A DNA stretch of 64,000 nt. It comes from Bradyrhizobium sp. AS23.2. GTDB lineage: Bacteria > Pseudomonadota > Alphaproteobacteria > Rhizobiales > Xanthobacteraceae. Each line of letters begins with the position of its first letter. Position 1 is the stretch's first letter. The stretch is from NCBI RefSeq assembly GCF_001908185.1, contig NZ_LGHM01000147.1, positions 1 to 64,000 on the forward strand. The letters are read 5' to 3'. A program made the position numbers and the translations under genes. A model generated the notes under the pieces. That model was not told the origin of the DNA. It worked only from the letters and a program-made list of their open reading frames with translations, and did no database searches. Below, piece after piece: positions 51,284 to 59,985 of the stretch.

Positions 51284-52285
51284 CTAGAGCATGCTCGGCA
51301 GCACGCGATCCGGCGGCTTGTGGGCGTCGAGGAAGGTGCGGATGTTGATGATCACCTTCTCGCCCATCTCGACGCGGCCTTCGATCGTGGCCGAGCCCAT
51401 ATGCGGCAGCAGCGTCACCTTGCCGGCCTTGGCGAGCCGCACCAACTTCGGATTGACCGCGGGCTCGTGCTCATAGACGTCGAGGCCGGCGCCGCCGATC
51501 TCGCCGCCCTCGATCAGCTTGATCAGTGTGTCCTCGTCGGTGACCGAGCCGCGCGCCGTGTTGACGATGTAGGCGTCTTTCCGGATCAGCTTCAGCCGCC
51601 GCGCCGACAGCAGGTGATAAGTCGCTGGCGTGTGCGGACAGTTTACCGAGATGATGTCCATCCGCGCCAGCATCTGGTCGAGGCTTTCCCAATAGGTCGC
51701 GCCAAGCTCTTCGGCGATCTTCGGCGCGACGGGACGGCGGTTGTGATAGTGGATCTGCAGGCCGAAGGCGCGGGCGCGGCGCGCGACCGCCTGGCCGATG
51801 CGGCCCATGCCGATGATGCCGAGGCGCTTGCCGCCGATGCGGTGGCCGAGCATCCAGGTCGGCGACCAGCCCGCCCAGTGCTTTCCTTCCGTCAGGATCG
51901 AGGCGCCTTCGATCATCCGGCGCGGCACGGCCAGGATCAGTGCCATGGTCATGTCGGCGGTGTCCTCGGTCAGAACCTTCGGCGTGTTGGTGACGGTGAT
52001 GCCGCGGGCATGCGCCGCCTCGACATCGATATTGTCGACGCCGTTGCCGAAATTCGCGATCAGGCGAAGCTTGCAGTCGGGCTGGTTGACGATGTCGGCG
52101 GTGATGTTGTCGGTGACGGTTGGAACTAGCACGTCGGCAGTGCGCGCGGCCTCCGCGAGCTGCTCGGCCGACATCGGGGTGTCCTCGAGATTGATCCGCG
52201 CGTCGAACAGTTCACGCATCCGCGTCTCGATCGAATCCGGCAGCTTGCGCGTCACGACGACGAGGGGCTTTTTCTTCACCGACAT
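51284..52285 (-). CDS. D-2-hydroxyacid dehydrogenase (glyoxylate reductase-like)
   Basis: A 333-residue NAD(P)-dependent oxidoreductase. The N-terminal catalytic domain includes LIANFGNGVDNIDVEAAHARGI and VTNTPKVLTEDTADMTMALILA; the dinucleotide site is GKRLGIIGMGRIGQAVARRARAFG. The Arg-Glu-His catalytic residues lie in NTARGSVTDED, YEHEPAVNP and LLPHMGSATIEGR. GyaR/GhrB-like reduction of glyoxylate or hydroxypyruvate is likely, but the substrate is not certain. It is convergent with moeB across the repeat. Confidence 0.9.
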   Translation of the reverse strand: MSVKKKPLVVVTRKLPDSIETRMRELFDARINLEDTPMSAEQLAEAARTADVLVPTVTDNITADIVNQPDCKLRLIANFGNGVDNIDVEAAHARGITVTNTPKVLTEDTADMTMALILAVPRRMIEGASILTEGKHWAGWSPTWMLGHRIGGKRLGIIGMGRIGQAVARRARAFGLQIHYHNRRPVAPKIAEELGATYWESLDQMLARMDIISVNCPHTPATYHLLSARRLKLIRKDAYIVNTARGSVTDEDTLIKLIEGGEIGGAGLDVYEHEPAVNPKLVRLAKAGKVTLLPHMGSATIEGRVEMGEKVIINIRTFLDAHKPPDRVLPSML

Positions 52286-52621
52286 GTCCTGCTCTCATGA
52301 GGCGTCGCGAGCCGCCTCTGTCGCCAAAGGCCGGCCGTTCAGGCCTCATTAACCCGGTTGTTCGACACTGCCCTTGCCGTGTCTGTCCCCGGCGTTTCCT
52401 TCAAGCTCTCCCGACATTTCCGGCCGGAAAATCGGGACAAACTGGTTGTTCAAGTGTCCGTCCTCTCTAGCAGAAGGCCGGGCCAAGACAAGAACCACGG
52501 GTCCGGCTTGCGGATCCGGCTTCGGGAACACCCGCGTGGGGCGGGGAGGGGCTTGCGCGGCAGGTTTTGGAATTTGGGGTGAGGACCGGGCTTGGCCGGA
52601 TCCTCGACAGGAGACGGGTTG

Positions 52622-53153
52622 ATGGCGTTGGGGCGTTTTTGTTCGGTGATGGCGCTCGTTTGCACCTGGTTGAGCGCCTCGGTCAGCCCCGGGCATTCGG
52701 CGAAGGATAACACCCCCCCAGACCGCCAGCGGCCTGCCGGTGCCGCGCTATGTCAGCCTCAAGTCGGATCACGTGAACGTCCGCGCCGGTCCGACCAAGG
52801 ACAATGACGTGGCTTGGGTCTACACCCGCTCAGGCCTGCCGGTCGAAATCACCGCCGAGTTCGAGAACTGGCGCCGGGTGCGCGATTCCGAAGGCGCCGA
52901 GGGCTGGGTCTATCACTCCCTGCTGTCCGGTCGTCGCACCGCGGTCGTCACCATGAAGCACAAGGACGACCTCGCGCCGATCTACGACCGGGCCGATCCT
53001 GACAGCGCGATTGCGGCCAAGCTCCAGGCCGGCGTCGTCACGCAGGTCAAGAAGTGCACCGCAAACTGGTGCCACGTCACCGGCAACGGTTTTGACGGCT
53101 GGATCCAGCAGGAACGCCTCTGGGGCGTGTACTCGGACGAGCAGGTCAACTGA
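52622..53153 (+). pseudogene. Exported SH3-domain protein, broken by a 1-base frameshift
   Basis: The 5' frame starts at the ATG at 52622 with a signal peptide (ALGRFCSVMALVCTWLSASV...GHSAKDNTP). The 3' frame reads QTASGLPVPRYVSLKSDHVN then VRAGPTKDND, VYTRSGLPVEITAEFENWRRV and GWVYHSLLSGRR, and ends with a second SH3-like unit (CTANWCHVTGNGFDGWI). They join at a run of seven C (52713-52719); six would restore one frame of normal length. Such proteins act in the periplasm, perhaps on peptidoglycan. The GTG at 52740 could start a shorter product without export signal. A sequence error is possible. Confidence 0.78.
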
Positions 53154-53160
53154 CGCGAAG

Positions 53161-53339
53161 CGTCATCCCGGGGCGATGCGAAGCATCGAACTATGGTGCG
53201 CAGTTGCGCACCTGAGCTCGAGATTCCGGGTCTGGTGCTGCCGCACCATCCCGGAATGACGGTCGTAAACGACAATGGCCGGGACATAGGCGAGCGCAAG
53301 CGACGCCGTCCTTCGGACGGCTATGCCCGGCCATGACGG
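53161..53339. repeat. Two palindromic intergenic elements
   Basis: Left element: CGTCATCCCGGGG...CATCCCGGAATGACGGTCG (53161-53268) with inner GTGCGCAGTTGCGCAC and TGGTGCTGCCGCACCA hairpins. Right element: AATGGCCGGGACATAGG...CCGTCCTTCGGACGG...CTATGCCCGGCCATGACGG (53274-53339). Both are of the kind repeated through rhizobial genomes. Confidence 0.7.
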
Positions 53340-53359
53340 TCTCTTAGCCTAGAGAAATC

Positions 53360-53851
53360 TCAGCGCTTCTTGCGCAGGCGCACGACCATGTCGATGCGGG
53401 CGATCTCGTAACCCTCGGGCACCTCCGGCATCTTGGACAGCGCCAGATGCGGATCCTCGATGTCGACCAGCTCGTGGCTGTTCTCGAGGTAGTAATGGTG
53501 GTGGGTGGTGACGTTGGTGTCGAAATAGGTCTTGGTGCCGTCGACGCTGACCTGGCGGAGCAGACCGGCATCGGTGAGCTGGTTCAGCGTGTTGTAGACG
53601 GTCGCCAGCGAGACCGGAACTTTGGCCAGCGTCGCTTCCTCGTACAGCATTTCAGCCGTGAGGTGGCGTGCGCCCTTGCCAAACAAGAGCCAGCCGAGCG
53701 CCATGCGCTGGCGGGTCGGTCGGAGCCCCGCGGACTGGAGCATTTCGTTGACGTCGTGCCAAGGACACCCGGTCAAGGCCGGCTGGCGGCCGGTCAGGAG
53801 GGCCGTGGAATGGACGTCGTCGTTGTGATGGGGCGCGGTATTCTCGCTCAT
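53360..53851 (-). CDS. irr: Iron response regulator Irr
   Basis: A 163-residue Fur-superfamily regulator of haem synthesis and iron homeostasis in rhizobia. It has the haem regulatory motif GCPWHD with Cys29 and a second haem site at His117-119 (TTHHHYYLE), which together mediate haem-dependent degradation when iron is plentiful. The winged helix includes GLRPTRQRMALGWLLF and VSLATVYNTLNQLTDAGLL. Length and motif positions match B. japonicum Irr, which fixes the start at 53851 rather than 53929. It is divergent from fabA. Under low iron Irr represses haem synthesis genes and activates others. Confidence 0.95.
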   Translation of the reverse strand: MSENTAPHHNDDVHSTALLTGRQPALTGCPWHDVNEMLQSAGLRPTRQRMALGWLLFGKGARHLTAEMLYEEATLAKVPVSLATVYNTLNQLTDAGLLRQVSVDGTKTYFDTNVTTHHHYYLENSHELVDIEDPHLALSKMPEVPEGYEIARIDMVVRLRKKR

Positions 53852-54201
53852 TTCCAGATTTCGGGCACGCGTGGACACTACCGATATGCAATATAAGAAC
53901 AGATAGATGCAGATGCAAGTTTCTCGCAACTAGAGAGGTTCTAATCAGGTCTGGAACCGGGCGAAGACCCCGTCATTTTACCTTCATGAGAGCGCTTTGC
54001 CACCGAAATGGCCTGTGTTAGAGAGCGCGCGGTTCCGCTTAGCCGATGTTGGCGCGGCCGGGCATTGAGGCCTGGTTCGCGGTCCATCCGGGCTCTCGGC
54101 ATTCGCGCCTGACGACGGCAATTGACGTTGCTTTCCGAGCCGAGCGGGGCCCATTTTTGCCAGAAACGCCGCTCAATCGGGGTTAAAATAGAGGCTTCCG
54201 C
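53852..54201. other. irr-fabA divergent intergenic region
   Basis: 350 bases between divergent genes. The irr promoter is listed separately. No clear fabA promoter was found, though TTAAAAT at about 54182 could be a -10 box. I found no definite iron-control element. Confidence 0.4.
53890..53918 (-). promoter_or_regulatory. Probable irr promoter
   Basis: On the minus strand TTGCAT is separated by 17 bases from TATATT, a good sigma-70-type pair, with the -10 box 39 bases from the irr ATG. Confidence 0.55.
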
Positions 54202-54723
54202 ATGCTGAACAGGCGCAACGGTTACGAATACGAAGATCTGCTGACATGTGCCCGCGGCGAGATGTTCGGTCCGGGCAACGCCCAACTGCCGCTGCCGCCG
54301 ATGCTCATGTTCGACCGCATCACGGAAATCAGCGACACCGGCGGCGAGTTCGGCAAGGGGCTGGTGCGGGCCGAGCTCGATGTGAAGTCCGATCTCTGGT
54401 TTTTCGGCTGCCACTTCAAGAACGATCCGGTGATGCCGGGCTGCCTCGGCCTCGATGCGCTGTGGCAAATGGTCGGCTTTTATCTTGGCTGGATCGGGGG
54501 CGAAGGTCGCGGTCGCGCGCTTGGTCTGAACGAGCTGAAGTTCAGCGGCCAGGTGCTGCCCGAGGCCCGCAAGGTTGTGTACAACATCGATATCAAGCGC
54601 GTGATGCGTTCAAAGCTCGTGCTCGGTATCGCCGACGGGTGGCTTTCGGTCGATGACCAGATTATCTATCGCGCCAAGGACTTGAAGGTCGGCTTGTTCA
54701 AGCAGGGCACAAGCCTGAGCTAA
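54202..54723 (+). CDS. fabA: 3-hydroxydecanoyl-ACP dehydratase/isomerase FabA
   Basis: A 173-residue hot-dog-fold enzyme that dehydrates 3-hydroxydecanoyl-ACP and isomerises trans-2 to cis-3-decenoyl-ACP, the branch point to unsaturated fatty acids. The catalytic His is in FFGCHFKNDPVMPGCLGLDALWQ and the Asp in that LGLDALWQ segment. FDRITEISDTGGEFGKG and GEVKFSGQVLP-like ELKFSGQVLPE are typical. It is 55 bases ahead of fabB. Confidence 0.96.
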   Translation: MLNRRNGYEYEDLLTCARGEMFGPGNAQLPLPPMLMFDRITEISDTGGEFGKGLVRAELDVKSDLWFFGCHFKNDPVMPGCLGLDALWQMVGFYLGWIGGEGRGRALGLNELKFSGQVLPEARKVVYNIDIKRVMRSKLVLGIADGWLSVDDQIIYRAKDLKVGLFKQGTSLS

Positions 54724-54778
54724 GCGCATTACCAACCAGGCGCATCACCAGGAAGACAACGATTTAGGCGAGGCTGTC

Positions 54779-56002
54779 ATGAGGCGGGTTGTGGTCACCG
54801 GGATGGGCATCGTCTCGTCCATCGGAAACAACACCCAGGAAGTGCTTGCGAGCCTTTACGAGGCGAAGTCGGGCATTTCGCGGGCTGAGAAATTTGTCGA
54901 GCTCGGCTTCCGTTCGCAGGTGCAAGGTGCGCCGACGCTTGATCCAGCAACCGTCGTCGACCGTCGCGCAATGCGTTTCCTCGGTCAGGGCGCTGCGTGG
55001 AATCACATCGCGATGGAGCAGGCGATCCAGGACTCCGGCCTGTCGTCTGAAGAAGTCTCCAATATCCGCACCGGTATCATCATGGGATCCGGCGGCCCGT
55101 CCGCCCGTACCATCGTCGAATCCGCCGACATCACCCGCACCAAGGGCCCGAAGCGCGTCGGACCGTTTGCAGTGCCGAAGGCGATGTCGTCCACGGCCTC
55201 CGCGACGCTTGCGACCTGGTTCAAGATCAAGGGCGTGAACTATTCGATCTCCTCGGCCTGCGCGACGTCGAACCACTGCGTCGGCAACGCCTATGAGACG
55301 ATCCAGATCGGCAAGCAGGACGTCATCTTCGCCGGCGGCTGCGAGGAGCTGGACTGGTCGCTGTCGGTGCTGTTCGACGCGATGGGCGCGATGTCCTCGA
55401 AATACAACGATACGCCCGCCACGGCCTCGCGCCCGTACGACGTCAACCGCGACGGCTTCGTCATTGCCGGTGGTGCCGGCGTGCTGGTGCTGGAAGAGCT
55501 CGAGCATGCCAAGGCGCGCGGCGCGCGCATCTACGGCGAGATCGTCGGCTACGGCGCGACGTCGGACGGCTACGACATGGTCGCGCCATCAGGTGAAGGC
55601 GCCGAGCGCTGCATGCGCATGGCGATGTCGACGGTGAAGACCAAGGTCGACTACATCAATCCGCACGCGACCTCGACCCCCGCCGGCGATCCGCCGGAGA
55701 TCGAGGCGCTGCGGCGCGTGTTCGGCGCCGGCGAGAAGTGCCCGCCGATCTCGGCGACCAAGGCGCTGACCGGCCACTCGCTCGGCGCGACCGGCGTGCA
55801 GGAAGCGATCTACTCGCTGCTGATGATGAACAACGGCTTCATCTGCGAGAGCGCGCACATCCAGGAACTCGATCCCGTGTTCGCCGACATGCCGATCGTG
55901 CGCAAGCGCATCGACAACGCCAAGATCGGCACCGTGCTGTCGAACTCCTTCGGCTTCGGCGGCACCAACGCGACGCTGGTGTTCAGCCGGCTGGATGTGT
56001 GA
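54779..56002 (+). CDS. fabB: 3-oxoacyl-ACP synthase I FabB
   Basis: A 407-residue condensing enzyme that elongates the cis-3 product of FabA. The nucleophilic Cys is in SISSACATSNHCVG, with catalytic His in NPHATSTPAGD and TGHSLGATGVQE and the final SNSFGFGGTNATLVF. The N terminus is MRRVVVTGMGIVSSIGNN. It is cotranscribed with fabA, as usual in proteobacteria making unsaturated fatty acids anaerobically. Confidence 0.96.
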   Translation: MRRVVVTGMGIVSSIGNNTQEVLASLYEAKSGISRAEKFVELGFRSQVQGAPTLDPATVVDRRAMRFLGQGAAWNHIAMEQAIQDSGLSSEEVSNIRTGIIMGSGGPSARTIVESADITRTKGPKRVGPFAVPKAMSSTASATLATWFKIKGVNYSISSACATSNHCVGNAYETIQIGKQDVIFAGGCEELDWSLSVLFDAMGAMSSKYNDTPATASRPYDVNRDGFVIAGGAGVLVLEELEHAKARGARIYGEIVGYGATSDGYDMVAPSGEGAERCMRMAMSTVKTKVDYINPHATSTPAGDPPEIEALRRVFGAGEKCPPISATKALTGHSLGATGVQEAIYSLLMMNNGFICESAHIQELDPVFADMPIVRKRIDNAKIGTVLSNSFGFGGTNATLVFSRLDV

Positions 56003-56010
56003 GCCCAGCA

Positions 56011-56130
56011 CGCTGTCATGCCCCGCGAAGGCGGGGCATCCAGTACGCCGCGGCCTCGCGATTACCATGACTGTCTCGGAATACTGGATCGCTCGCCCCG
56101 GTGCGCAGCGCGCACAAGGCAGGCGATGAC
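56011..56130. repeat. Intergenic repeat between fabB and fabI
   Basis: It opens with the hairpin TGCCCCGC-GAAG-GCGGGGCA (56019-56038), followed by CCAGTACGCC...ATACTGGAT inverted arms and GCGCAGCGCGCACAAGGCAGGCGATGACG. The last part is a motif I recall as frequent in Bradyrhizobium intergenic DNA. Confidence 0.65.
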
Positions 56131-56155
56131 GTCGAGAATAGGAGCGACGGCTGCA

Positions 56156-56956
56156 ATGCAGGAATTGATGAAAGGCAAGCGCGGTCTGGTCATGGGCATC
56201 GCCAATGATCATTCGATCGCCTGGGGCATGGCGAAGACGCTGCATGCCCACGGCGCCGAGCTTGCCTTCACCTTCCAGGGCGAGGCGCTTGGCAAGCGGG
56301 TCAAGCCGCTGGCTGAATCGCTCGGCGTTGATCTGGTGCTGCCTTGCGACGTCGAGGACATCGCCAGCGTCGACGCGACTTTCGCTGCGCTCCGCGAGAA
56401 ATGGGGCCGCCTCGATTTCGTGATCCACGCGATCGGCTTCGCCGACAAGAACGAGCTGAAGGGTCGCTACGCCGACACCAGCCGCGAGAACTTTTCGCGG
56501 ACCATGGTGATCTCCTGCTTCTCGTTTACGGAGGTCGCAAAACGCGCCGCCGAGCTGATGACGGAGGGCGGCAGCATGATCACGCTGACCTTCGGCGCCT
56601 CGGAGCGCGCGATGCCGAATTACAACGTCATGGGCGTGGCCAAGGCGGCGCTGGAAGCCTCCGTGCGCTATCTCGCCTCCGATTTCGGGCCGCGCGGCAT
56701 CCGCGTCAACGCGATCTCAGCAGGTCCCATCCGCACGCTCGCCGGCTCGGGCATCGGCGAGGCGCGCGCGATGTTCGGCTTCATGCAAAAGCATTCGCCG
56801 CTCCGCCGCGGCGTCACGCTCGACCAGCTTGGCGGCTCGGCACTGTATCTGCTGTCGGACCTCTCCGGCGGCGTGACCGGCGAGATCCACTATGTCGATT
56901 CCGGCTACAATATCGTTCTGATGCCGAGGCCGGACGACCTGAAGACTTCGGACTAG
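56156..56956 (+). CDS. fabI: Enoyl-ACP reductase FabI
   Basis: A 266-residue NAD(P)H-dependent short-chain-type reductase that finishes each fatty-acid elongation cycle. KRGLVMGIANDHSIAWGMAK binds the nucleotide, FVIHAIGFADKNELKGRYAD follows, and the Y-x6-K active site is spread over YNVMGVAKAALEASVRYLA (Y, M, K). The ATG at 56156 is preferred; an in-frame ATG at 56126 would add ten residues. It is third in a fabA-fabB-fabI group separated by a repeat. Confidence 0.94.
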   Translation: MQELMKGKRGLVMGIANDHSIAWGMAKTLHAHGAELAFTFQGEALGKRVKPLAESLGVDLVLPCDVEDIASVDATFAALREKWGRLDFVIHAIGFADKNELKGRYADTSRENFSRTMVISCFSFTEVAKRAAELMTEGGSMITLTFGASERAMPNYNVMGVAKAALEASVRYLASDFGPRGIRVNAISAGPIRTLAGSGIGEARAMFGFMQKHSPLRRGVTLDQLGGSALYLLSDLSGGVTGEIHYVDSGYNIVLMPRPDDLKTSD

Positions 56957-57058
56957 AGCCATTTCCATTCCAATGGAATCGGAACGGGGTTCTAGATTCT
57001 TGTTTTGACGCGTTTTCTTTACGCGAACCGGTATCCACTTCGCTCGAAAACGCTCTAA
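56955..57058. repeat. Conserved ~100-bp intergenic repeat downstream of fabI
   Basis: On the minus strand it reads AGAGCGTTTTCGAGCGAAGT, GGATACCGGTTCGCG, GAAAACGCGTCAAAACAAGA, then TTCCGATTCCATTGGAATGG and GGCTCTAG. I recall nearly this sequence in many intergenic copies across Bradyrhizobium and other Rhizobiales. Internal hairpins are CGATTCCATTGGAATGG and GTTTTC...GAAAAC. It lies between convergent fabI and the GST gene and may serve as a transcript end. Confidence 0.75.
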
Positions 57059-57651
57059 CCGGCCGCGATCTTCTCCGCGCGCTGGAACGCCGGCCGCGCC
57101 ATGCAGCGCGCGATATAGGCATCGAAGGCCGGTCGCGACGGCACCATCTTGAACAGGCGCACCGCGTAATTCAGGCCCGAGCCGATCGTGATGTCGGCGG
57201 CGGAAAATTCCTCGCCGAGAATCCATGGCCCCTTGGCGAGCGCCGCCTCCAGCACGTCGAAGACCTGTGTGGCGCTGCCCCAGGCCGCGGTCGACGTCGG
57301 CACCTCGATCTTGGTGAAGATCTGGATGATGGCAGGCTCGATGCAGCTCGGCGAGAAGAACAGCCATTGCAGATAGCGGGCGCGCCGCGGATCGGTCGCG
57401 GGCGGTGCAAGCTTCGTCTCGGGATAGCAGTCGGCAATGTAGGCGCAGATCGCGGCGGCTTCACCCAGCGCAGCATCGCCGTCGCTGAGCGCCGGCACCT
57501 TGCCCATCGGATTGACCTTGAGGAAATCCGGCGCTTTCTGCGCGCCGGTCGAAATGTCGGTCAGCACGCGCTCATAGGGAAGGCCGCTTTCCTCCATCAG
57601 CCACAGCGTCGTGAACGAGCGCGAGCGGGGCGACCAGTAGAGCTTGATCAT
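57055..57651 (-). CDS. Glutathione S-transferase family protein
   Basis: A 198-residue two-domain GST. The thioredoxin-like N domain starts IKLYWSPRSRSFTTLWLMEE and contains VNPMGKVPALSDGD and the E-A-A-A-I glutathione-binding turn (GEAAAICAYIAD). The all-helical C domain carries GEEFSAADITIG, the N-capping signature. The catalytic residue is probably Ser12 near the N terminus; the class and substrate are not clear. The start at 57651 is the normal family start. Confidence 0.88.
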   Translation of the reverse strand: MIKLYWSPRSRSFTTLWLMEESGLPYERVLTDISTGAQKAPDFLKVNPMGKVPALSDGDAALGEAAAICAYIADCYPETKLAPPATDPRRARYLQWLFFSPSCIEPAIIQIFTKIEVPTSTAAWGSATQVFDVLEAALAKGPWILGEEFSAADITIGSGLNYAVRLFKMVPSRPAFDAYIARCMARPAFQRAEKIAAG

Positions 57652-57760
57652 AGCGTGGAGCCTTCCATTCGTGTGAGAGGCGCCATTCATTGCGTTTTTG
57701 CGCAGGATGCGCAACGCACTACGCCTAGATGGATAAGCCGCTCTGCGAGCGACATCTTGA

Positions 57761-58573
57761 TCAGCGCGACGGAGGCGGACGTTGGAGCAGAGCCGGCAGC
57801 GTCTTGTCGAGGCTCTTCGTCAGCATCGTGCGTACACCGTCGCGTAGCACGGGATTATTGACTGCGTCCGTCGGCTTCTCCGGAAACATCGCGCGATCCA
57901 ACTTGGTCGACGGGCCACCGAGCGGATTGTGCATCACGCGCTCGATATACGTATCCTCCGTCATCATGGCGGGCGCCTCTTTGATCAACTCGAAGGTCTG
58001 GCCGTCATAGACCCGGATGTACATCATGGCGAAGAGATGCACGGGCCCGTTGTACGGGTATTGCGAGATGCCAATACCGTATTCTCGCTGCGTTCCGCCA
58101 TGCCGGTGCACGACAACGTAACGGTCACAACGGACCTTTGGCGCGAGAAATTGAACAAAGCCTCTCACGTCAGCCGCGGCACGGTAGAAAAATGGATTCT
58201 GCTTTTGGCGGCCTCCGGACTTGAGTTCCTCCCTTGTGTAGGGAATTCTCCGTATGGAGCTGCCAGGTGCGGCGGCGCGGACTCGGGAGACGACGAGATC
58301 GTCGAGCGCCCATGCAGTAACCGAAGTTCGCGTATATTTATCAAGGAAGGTCAGCGGCCCGAATTTCTCGACCATGAAGAGGTCGCCGGCGATCGGAATC
58401 ACGCCAATCTGGCACGGGCCGCTCTCCGCCGGCCCGCGTGGCGCGACGGCTGTCGGCCTCTTTACCGCAGGCTTGACCAACTCTGGCTTCGACGCAGGCT
58501 GCACCTGTCCCCCTGTCGGAGACAACAGCGCATATGAGACCATTGCGACAACGGCGAAAACGTTGATCGTCAC
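57761..58573 (-). CDS. Hypothetical exported protein, paralogue of its neighbour
   Basis: 270 residues of unknown function. The N-terminal hydrophobic segment TINVFAVVAMVSYALLSPTG is a signal peptide or anchor, followed by a Pro/Lys/Ala-rich linker. The core shares its pattern with the next gene upstream: GPCQIGVIPIAGDLFMVEKFG, WALDDLVVSRVRAA, RRIPY, RCDRYVVV, VDGQTFE-like YDGQTFELIKEAPAM and a final DKTLPALL. The single Cys pair (GPCQIG and VRCDRY) is conserved in both and could form a disulphide. It is 12 bases after its paralogue. Confidence 0.72.
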   Translation of the reverse strand: MTINVFAVVAMVSYALLSPTGGQVQPASKPELVKPAVKRPTAVAPRGPAESGPCQIGVIPIAGDLFMVEKFGPLTFLDKYTRTSVTAWALDDLVVSRVRAAAPGSSIRRIPYTREELKSGGRQKQNPFFYRAAADVRGFVQFLAPKVRCDRYVVVHRHGGTQREYGIGISQYPYNGPVHLFAMMYIRVYDGQTFELIKEAPAMMTEDTYIERVMHNPLGGPSTKLDRAMFPEKPTDAVNNPVLRDGVRTMLTKSLDKTLPALLQRPPPSR

Positions 58574-58585
58574 ATTCAGCTCGCG

Positions 58586-59422
58586 TCACTGCGCGAAATA
58601 CGGCGGCAGGATCTTGTCCAGTCGTTTTGTCAGAAAATCGCGGGTGGTGTCGCGCAAGGCGGCGTTGTTGGCAGAGTCCGCTGCTGCCGCGGGGAACATG
58701 GACATGTCCACTTTCCGCAAAAACTCGTTGTCGACGAAGTTGTCGGCCAGATGCTTCATGACACCTTCGAATGTCACAGCGGGTCCCTTCCTGATCTCGA
58801 AGGTCTGGCCATCGACCACGATCACGCCGACGTAGACGAAGACATATGCGTAAGAGATGATACCGACACCTCGGCTGAAGACACCGACGCCGCTGAGCGT
58901 CTGATTGGTCCCATCAAGCTGCCCCTCATTGCGCATGACGATGACATAGCGCTCGCAGCCGGCATTGCCTGCGATCTCACGGACCAGGTTTGAGAGCTCT
59001 TCACGCCGGTTGCGAAACAGGCCGCCCTTGGGATGATAATAGGAATCGAAGGCGCCCTTGGCGTAAGGGATCCGCCGCACCGGGGTTGTTCCGGCGGCCG
59101 CGCGCACCCGCGCAAAGGTGAGGTCGTCGAGACCCCATGACACCGGCACTTCCGCGTAATCGTTGCCGAACACCGTCAGGCCGATCTTCTGGACGACGAA
59201 GAGGTCCTGCGTCGCTGCAATCACGCCGATGCCGCAGGGGCCAGTGCTTGCGGGCTCCGCGGGCTTGGCTGCTGCCTTCGGCTTCGTCACCGCCTTCTTG
59301 GCAGTCGGCTTTGCCGGTGATGCGGTCTGAGCGGGGGGCGCGGTGGTTGCGGGAGGGGTTTGCGCTGCTGCTGGAGCCAGAATGGACAGCAGGACGAGCA
59401 CCGAGGCAGCAAATCGAAACAT
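58586..59422 (-). CDS. Hypothetical exported protein, upstream paralogue
   Basis: 278 residues with a clear Sec signal peptide (RFAASVLVLLSILAPAAAQ) and an Ala/Thr/Pro/Lys-rich linker (about 23-58). The domain from residue 59 runs GPCGIGVIAATQDLFVVQKIG, WGLDDLTFARVRAA, RRIPYAKGAFDSYYHPKGG, AGCERYVIVMRNEGQ, VVDGQTFEIRKGPAV and DKILPPYFAQ at the end. No known family is recognised. Domain conservation with the neighbour and the shared order suggest tandem duplication. Likely periplasmic. Confidence 0.75.
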   Translation of the reverse strand: MFRFAASVLVLLSILAPAAAQTPPATTAPPAQTASPAKPTAKKAVTKPKAAAKPAEPASTGPCGIGVIAATQDLFVVQKIGLTVFGNDYAEVPVSWGLDDLTFARVRAAAGTTPVRRIPYAKGAFDSYYHPKGGLFRNRREELSNLVREIAGNAGCERYVIVMRNEGQLDGTNQTLSGVGVFSRGVGIISYAYVFVYVGVIVVDGQTFEIRKGPAVTFEGVMKHLADNFVDNEFLRKVDMSMFPAAAADSANNAALRDTTRDFLTKRLDKILPPYFAQ

Positions 59423-59513
59423 GGATTCCAGGGGATCGGAGGTAGGAGCTCATCGGACACTCCACACTAGGGTGGGATCGTGACAACCGCAAGCTGCGTC
59501 CGATGATCATTGC

Positions 59514-59978
59514 CTACCCGGCGGGTCGCTCCCGCTTCCACCGGTAATACTTCATCACGAACCCGTTCGACGGCTCGATCTCTTCCTTCTCGAACACAAA
59601 ACCTTCGCGTTCGTACCAGCGCCAGGCCTTCTCGTTCTCGCGGACGCAGCGCAGGTACATCTCATCGGGCATTTGCGTTCGCGTGAAGGCGAGCAACTGG
59701 CGGCCGAGCGATTGCCCCTGATAGGCGGGCGCGACGAAAAGCATGTCGAGATAGAGCTTTGGCAGATGCAGCGCCAGCATCGCGGCGATCGTGCCGTTGT
59801 CGTCGGCGACGAACAGGCTCCAGCCGTTCTCGATCTCACGCCTGATACGCGCGCGCAGGTTCGCGAGCAGGAAGCCGCTCTCCTCCGCGAGCCCGGTCGA
59901 GACCCAGCTCTCCATCCAGACACGGCCGACCTCGTCATATTCGTCGGCGCGGGCGGGGCGGATGATCGGATGCGACAT
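59514..59978 (-). CDS. GNAT N-acetyltransferase
   Basis: A 154-residue single-domain acetyltransferase. IRPARADEYDEVGRVW starts the fold, LYLDMLFVAPAYQGQSLGRQLLAF holds the acetyl-CoA loop (QGQSLG) and MYLRCVRENEKAWRWYEREGFVFE is motif B. The substrate is unknown. It ends 7 bases before the end of oxyR and points the same way, so it may be cotranscribed with it. Confidence 0.88.
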   Translation of the reverse strand: MSHPIIRPARADEYDEVGRVWMESWVSTGLAEESGFLLANLRARIRREIENGWSLFVADDNGTIAAMLALHLPKLYLDMLFVAPAYQGQSLGRQLLAFTRTQMPDEMYLRCVRENEKAWRWYEREGFVFEKEEIEPSNGFVMKYYRWKRERPAG

Positions 59979-59985
59979 CGGGACC

